Part shown: in pieces, positions 61,372 through 64,000 of the stretch
Position numbering within the stretch: the stretch's first letter is position 1
Layout: each line of letters begins with the position of its first letter
Assembly: GCA_035532735.1 (NCBI GenBank)
Contig: DATKQM010000066.1
Location: 62,001 to 126,000, forward strand
Origin: Chersky-840 sp035532735
GTDB lineage: Bacteria; Actinomycetota; Acidimicrobiia; Acidimicrobiales; UBA8190
Direction: 5' to 3'
DNA length: 64,000 nt
Position numbers and translations under genes: made by a program
Notes under the pieces: generated by a model
Database searches by the model: none
The model's input: the letters and a program-made list of their open reading frames with translations, nothing else
What the model was told of the DNA's origin: nothing

Positions 61372-62124
61372 TCACTCCGCGGCGGCCGCCGCCAGCACGT
61401 CGTCGGGCGTGTCGAAGTTGGACCACACGTTTTGGACGTCGTCGTCGTCGTCGAGGGCCTCGAGGAGTGCCAGGACCCGGCGGACCTGACCTTCCTCGGT
61501 CACCGGCACCGTGGTCGAAGGCACCATGGCCATCTCGGCAGACTCGGGCTCCATCCCCGCCGAGGCGAGCGCATCGCGCACCGCCCCCAGATCCTGGGGG
61601 GCGCAGGTGACAACGAACTGGTCCCCCTCACCGGCCAGGTCCTCGGCGCCGGCCTCGACCGCCACCTCCATGATCTCGTCCTCGTCGAACGAGGCGGGGA
61701 GCACGATCACGCCCTTGCGCGCGAATTGCCATCCCACCGCGCCCGGCTCGGCCATCGAGCCTCCGTTGCGGGTGAAGACGTTCCGGATCTCAGCCCCGGT
61801 CCGGTTCCGGTTGTCGGTGAGGCAGTCGACGATGATGGCCACGCCGCTCGGCGCATACCCCTCGTAGGACACCTCCTCGTAGTGCACGCCCTCGAGCTCA
61901 CCGGTCCCCCGCTTGATGGCGCGCTCGATCTTGTCCATCGGCAGCGAGGCGGCGCGCGCCTTCTCGAACATGGTGCGCAAGGTGGCGTTGGTGGTGACGT
62001 CCCCGCCACCCTCGCGTGCTGCCACCTCGAGCTGCCGGATCAGTTTGGCGAACACCTTGGCCCGGACCTTGTCGACCGCCGCCTTGCGATGCTTGGTCGT
62101 CGCCCATTTCGAGTGCCCTGACAT
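61372..62124 (-). CDS. yebC: YebC/PmpR-family protein
   Basis: Conserved 250-residue protein beginning MSGHSKWATTKHRKAAVDK, with GRGGDV-type VAAREGGGDVTTNATLRTMFEKARAASLPMD and the acidic C-terminal domains. Family members were described as transcriptional regulators (PmpR) and more recently as translation factors that relieve stalling at proline-rich stretches. A strong GGTAGGAG ribosome site overlaps the pdxT stop region. Position between pdxT and ruvC is conserved in Actinobacteria. Confidence 0.95.
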   Translation of the reverse strand: MSGHSKWATTKHRKAAVDKVRAKVFAKLIRQLEVAAREGGGDVTTNATLRTMFEKARAASLPMDKIERAIKRGTGELEGVHYEEVSYEGYAPSGVAIIVDCLTDNRNRTGAEIRNVFTRNGGSMAEPGAVGWQFARKGVIVLPASFDEDEIMEVAVEAGAEDLAGEGDQFVVTCAPQDLGAVRDALASAGMEPESAEMAMVPSTTVPVTEEGQVRRVLALLEALDDDDDVQNVWSNFDTPDDVLAAAAAE

Positions 62125-62127
62125 CTC

Positions 62128-62817
62128 CTACCGTCCTTCTTCGGTTCTGCTCGATTCGGTTCTGGGTAATTCGGTTCTCTTCATTCGGTCGTCTTCGACC
62201 ATCGACGCGAACAACCGGTGGAGGCGTCGGTCGGCCGTGAGCTCGGGATGAAACGCCGCTACAAGCACCGCTCCCTTCCGACACAGCACCGGAACCATCC
62301 GGCCCGCGCCCAACGAGGTGTCACCAACGCCAGCCTGGGCCCCGCCGGGCTGTTCCACGGTGGCGAGCACCTCCACGGCCGGGCCGCTCGTCTCGACCAG
62401 GGGGGCACGGATGAACACCGCCCGCAACGGGCCACCGGGCAGGGCGCTGACATCGAGATCACACTCGAAGGATTCGAGCTGACGGCCGAAGCCGTTCCGA
62501 CGCACGGTGATGTCGATGGCGCCGAAACAACGTTGGTCGGAACGCCCGTCGACGGCGTGGGTGCCGAGGAGGATCATCCCCGCGCACGTCCCCATGGCCG
62601 GGAGCCCTGCCGCGAGCTCCTTCCCGAGCGGGTCGGCCAACCCCGAAGACTCGAGGAGCATCGACATCGTCGTCGACTCACCCCCGGGGAGGATGATGCC
62701 GTCGAGCCCGGAGAGATCCTCGGGTCGGCGCACCCGCCGGGGCGCGACCCCGATCTCGCTCAGTGCCGCGCTGTGCTCAGCGACGTCGCCTTGTAGAGCC
62801 AGGATGCCGATGTCCAC
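62128..62817 (-). CDS. pdxT: Pyridoxal 5'-phosphate synthase glutaminase subunit
   Basis: Supplies ammonia to PdxS for direct PLP synthesis. The 229 residues include ILPGGESTTM, the nucleophile Cys in GTCAGMILLG and the catalytic His-Glu pair in AAFHPELT. The last 20 residues (from about MKRTEL) contain three RTE-xx repeats encoded by 15-bp tandem units, a tail not part of the glutaminase fold. GTG start, 36 bases after pdxS. Confidence 0.95.
   Translation of the reverse strand: MDIGILALQGDVAEHSAALSEIGVAPRRVRRPEDLSGLDGIILPGGESTTMSMLLESSGLADPLGKELAAGLPAMGTCAGMILLGTHAVDGRSDQRCFGAIDITVRRNGFGRQLESFECDLDVSALPGGPLRAVFIRAPLVETSGPAVEVLATVEQPGGAQAGVGDTSLGAGRMVPVLCRKGAVLVAAFHPELTADRRLHRLFASMVEDDRMKRTELPRTESSRTEEGR
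62140..62188. repeat. 15-bp tandem units (TTCGGTTCT core) at the 3' end of pdxT
   Basis: TTCGGTTCT starts at 62140, 62155 and 62170, with a partial TTCGGT at 62184. They encode the RTE-xx repeats just before the pdxT stop. Confidence 0.9.
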
Positions 62818-62853
62818 CTGGAGGCACCTCGGCGGTGTGATGCGACACCGGGA

Positions 62854-63807
62854 TCACCAGCCGCGGTCGGCCAGGCGCTGTTCGAGCCCGGCCATTTCCA
62901 GGCCCGGCATCGACGCACCGAGGCCCCGACTCACCTTGGCCACGATCTGGGCGTCGTCGAAATGCGTCGTGGCCTCCACGATGGCCCGGGCCCGGCGGGC
63001 CGGGTCCTCGCTCTTGAAGATCCCCGAGCCCACGAAGACGGCCTGTGCGCCCAGCTGCATCACGAGTGCCGAGTCGGCCGGCGTGGCGATGCCCCCCGCG
63101 CAGAACAACGGCACGGGAAGCTTTCCGGTGTCGGCCACCTCGTTGACGAGATCGATCGGAGCGCTGAGCTGCTTGGCCCACGCGTAGCGCTCGGCGGCAT
63201 CTGCTTGGGTGAGCTTGCCGATGTCTCCCAGGATCGACCGCAGGTGACGCACAGCCTCGACGATGTTGCCCGTGCCGGCCTCACCTTTGGAGCGGATCAG
63301 CGCTGCACCCTCGGAGATCCGTCGAAGTGCTTCGCCCAGGTTGGTGGCACCACACACGAAGGGGACCCGAAAGGCCCGCTTGTCGATGTGGTGGGCCTCG
63401 TCAGCCGGCGTCAAGACTTCGCTCTCGTCGATGTAGTCGACGTCCAGGGCCTCGAGAATCTGGGCCTCGGCAAAATGTCCTATCCGCGCCTTGGCCATGA
63501 CCGGGATCGTCACGACGCGTTGGATCGCTTCGATCAAGGCCGGGTCACTCATGCGCGCTACGCCACCTTGGGCACGGATGTCCGACGGCACCCGCTCGAG
63601 TGCCATCACCGAAACCGCACCGGCGTCCTCGGCGATCCGAGCGTGCTCGGCAGTGACCACGTCCATGATCACGCCGCCGCGCAGCATGTCGGCGAGCCCG
63701 CGCTTTACCAGGAATGTTCCGGTGTGCCTGGTCCCGGCCGGTGTCTCCGAAACGGAGCCTTCCGGATTCAGTCCCGACGCGGACGATGCGATCGGCGCCT
63801 CTTGCAT
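62854..63807 (-). CDS. pdxS: Pyridoxal 5'-phosphate synthase lyase subunit
   Basis: Makes PLP from ribose 5-phosphate, glyceraldehyde 3-phosphate and ammonia. The 317-residue barrel shows GGVIMDVVTAEHARIAEDAGA (with catalytic Asp), PVMAKARIGHFAEAQILEAL (with catalytic Lys), DYIDESEVLTPAD and PVPLFCAGGIATPADSAL. ATG 63807 is chosen over an upstream in-frame codon because TAGACT ends exactly seven bases before it. Confidence 0.97.
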   Translation of the reverse strand: MQEAPIASSASGLNPEGSVSETPAGTRHTGTFLVKRGLADMLRGGVIMDVVTAEHARIAEDAGAVSVMALERVPSDIRAQGGVARMSDPALIEAIQRVVTIPVMAKARIGHFAEAQILEALDVDYIDESEVLTPADEAHHIDKRAFRVPFVCGATNLGEALRRISEGAALIRSKGEAGTGNIVEAVRHLRSILGDIGKLTQADAAERYAWAKQLSAPIDLVNEVADTGKLPVPLFCAGGIATPADSALVMQLGAQAVFVGSGIFKSEDPARRARAIVEATTHFDDAQIVAKVSRGLGASMPGLEMAGLEQRLADRGW

Positions 63808-63814
63808 GAGACCG

Positions 63815-63820
63815 AGTCTA
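63815..63820 (-). promoter_or_regulatory. Putative leaderless-type -10 of pdxST
   Basis: TAGACT on the minus strand, seven bases before the ATG at 63807. It supports the shorter PdxS start. Confidence 0.5.
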
Positions 63821-63869
63821 CTCCCGGGCATCGACCGCCCCGCCGGGCCCTACCGAGCCCCGTTCGCCC

Positions 63870-64000
63870 TCACCACTCGGCCAGCGTGGCCACCCGCACC
63901 GCCGGTGCGTCGAGCTCGTCGACGAGCTCCCGGCGCATGACGTCGCCGCCGGGCGTCTCGGGCAGGGCCACGGTCCACAACCAACGGGTGGTGCGCGATA
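63870..64000 (-). CDS. C-terminal end of an unidentified protein (cut by window edge)
   Basis: Only about 43 residues are visible, reading SRTTRWLWTVALPETPGG, then DVMRRELVDELDAPAVRVATLAEW and a TGA stop. The codon pattern fits a real GC-rich gene on the same strand as pdxS. It is too short to assign a family. Confidence 0.55.
   Translation of the reverse strand, partial: SRTTRWLWTVALPETPGGDVMRRELVDELDAPAVRVATLAEW

Noticed and set aside
1..64000. CRISPR arrays, tRNA/rRNA genes, transposases, phage genes
   Set aside because: No spaced palindromic repeat array, cloverleaf or transposase/integrase motif was found in the gaps or frames inspected.

Overview
The window is GC-rich, densely packed bacterial DNA with short intergenic gaps and many ATGA or GTGA start/stop overlaps. 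It looks like an actinobacterium, probably of the class Acidimicrobiia. The evidence is a mycothiol synthase (mshD), a polyprenol-phosphate mannose synthase, a YajC-SecD-SecF set, frequent GTG/TTG starts, many apparently leaderless promoters, and secreted proteins with an MTB12-like domain or GYWLVASDGG repeats. The class-level assignment is inference. I found no tRNA, rRNA, CRISPR array, insertion sequence or prophage. No gap between genes exceeds 300 bases; the longest are 1614-1877 and 19112-19347.

Left part (1-19 kb): a response regulator-GGDEF-EAL protein runs off the left edge. Next come sulfate activation genes (cysD-cysN-cysC on the minus strand, divergent cysQ), then ygfZ, trpE and hisI. 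An isolated MMPL/RND membrane protein separates hisI from a minus-strand histidine operon (hisD-C-B-H-A-F) that ends next to an orphan GroES-like gene. A small coiled-coil protein, nth and mshD follow.

Middle (19-39 kb): a 1,330-residue repetitive surface protein with an LAXTG-type sorting signal, then a VIT-family transporter, a MaoC hydratase, an acyl-CoA dehydrogenase, an alpha/beta hydrolase, a two-component system, a mannosyl-lipid synthase, several membrane proteins, polyphosphate kinase, two SEDS proteins (FtsW-like and RodA-like), a bifunctional-nuclease-family protein, an MscS channel and a sulfotransferase. The sulfotransferase would use the PAPS made by cysDNC, and CysQ would remove its PAP by-product.

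Right part (40-64 kb): a minus-strand housekeeping block in the classical actinobacterial order, pdxS-pdxT-yebC-ruvC-ruvA-ruvB-yajC-secD-secF-relA-hisS-aspS-rarA-(insert)-alaS-ruvX-mltG-aroE. The insert is a secreted S53 (sedolisin) peptidase with five C-terminal GYWLVASDGG repeats.

Two window-wide patterns stand out. First, TAnnnT hexamers sit exactly 6-7 nt (12 genes) or 9 nt (4 genes) before start codons, which points to widespread leaderless or near-leaderless transcription and fixes several start sites. Second, short perfect or near-perfect tandem duplications (8-20 bp units) recur at gene ends, and several include the stop codon itself. Accessory interest centres on the LAXTG repeat protein, the sedolisin-repeat protein and the oppositely charged tails of YajC and SecF.
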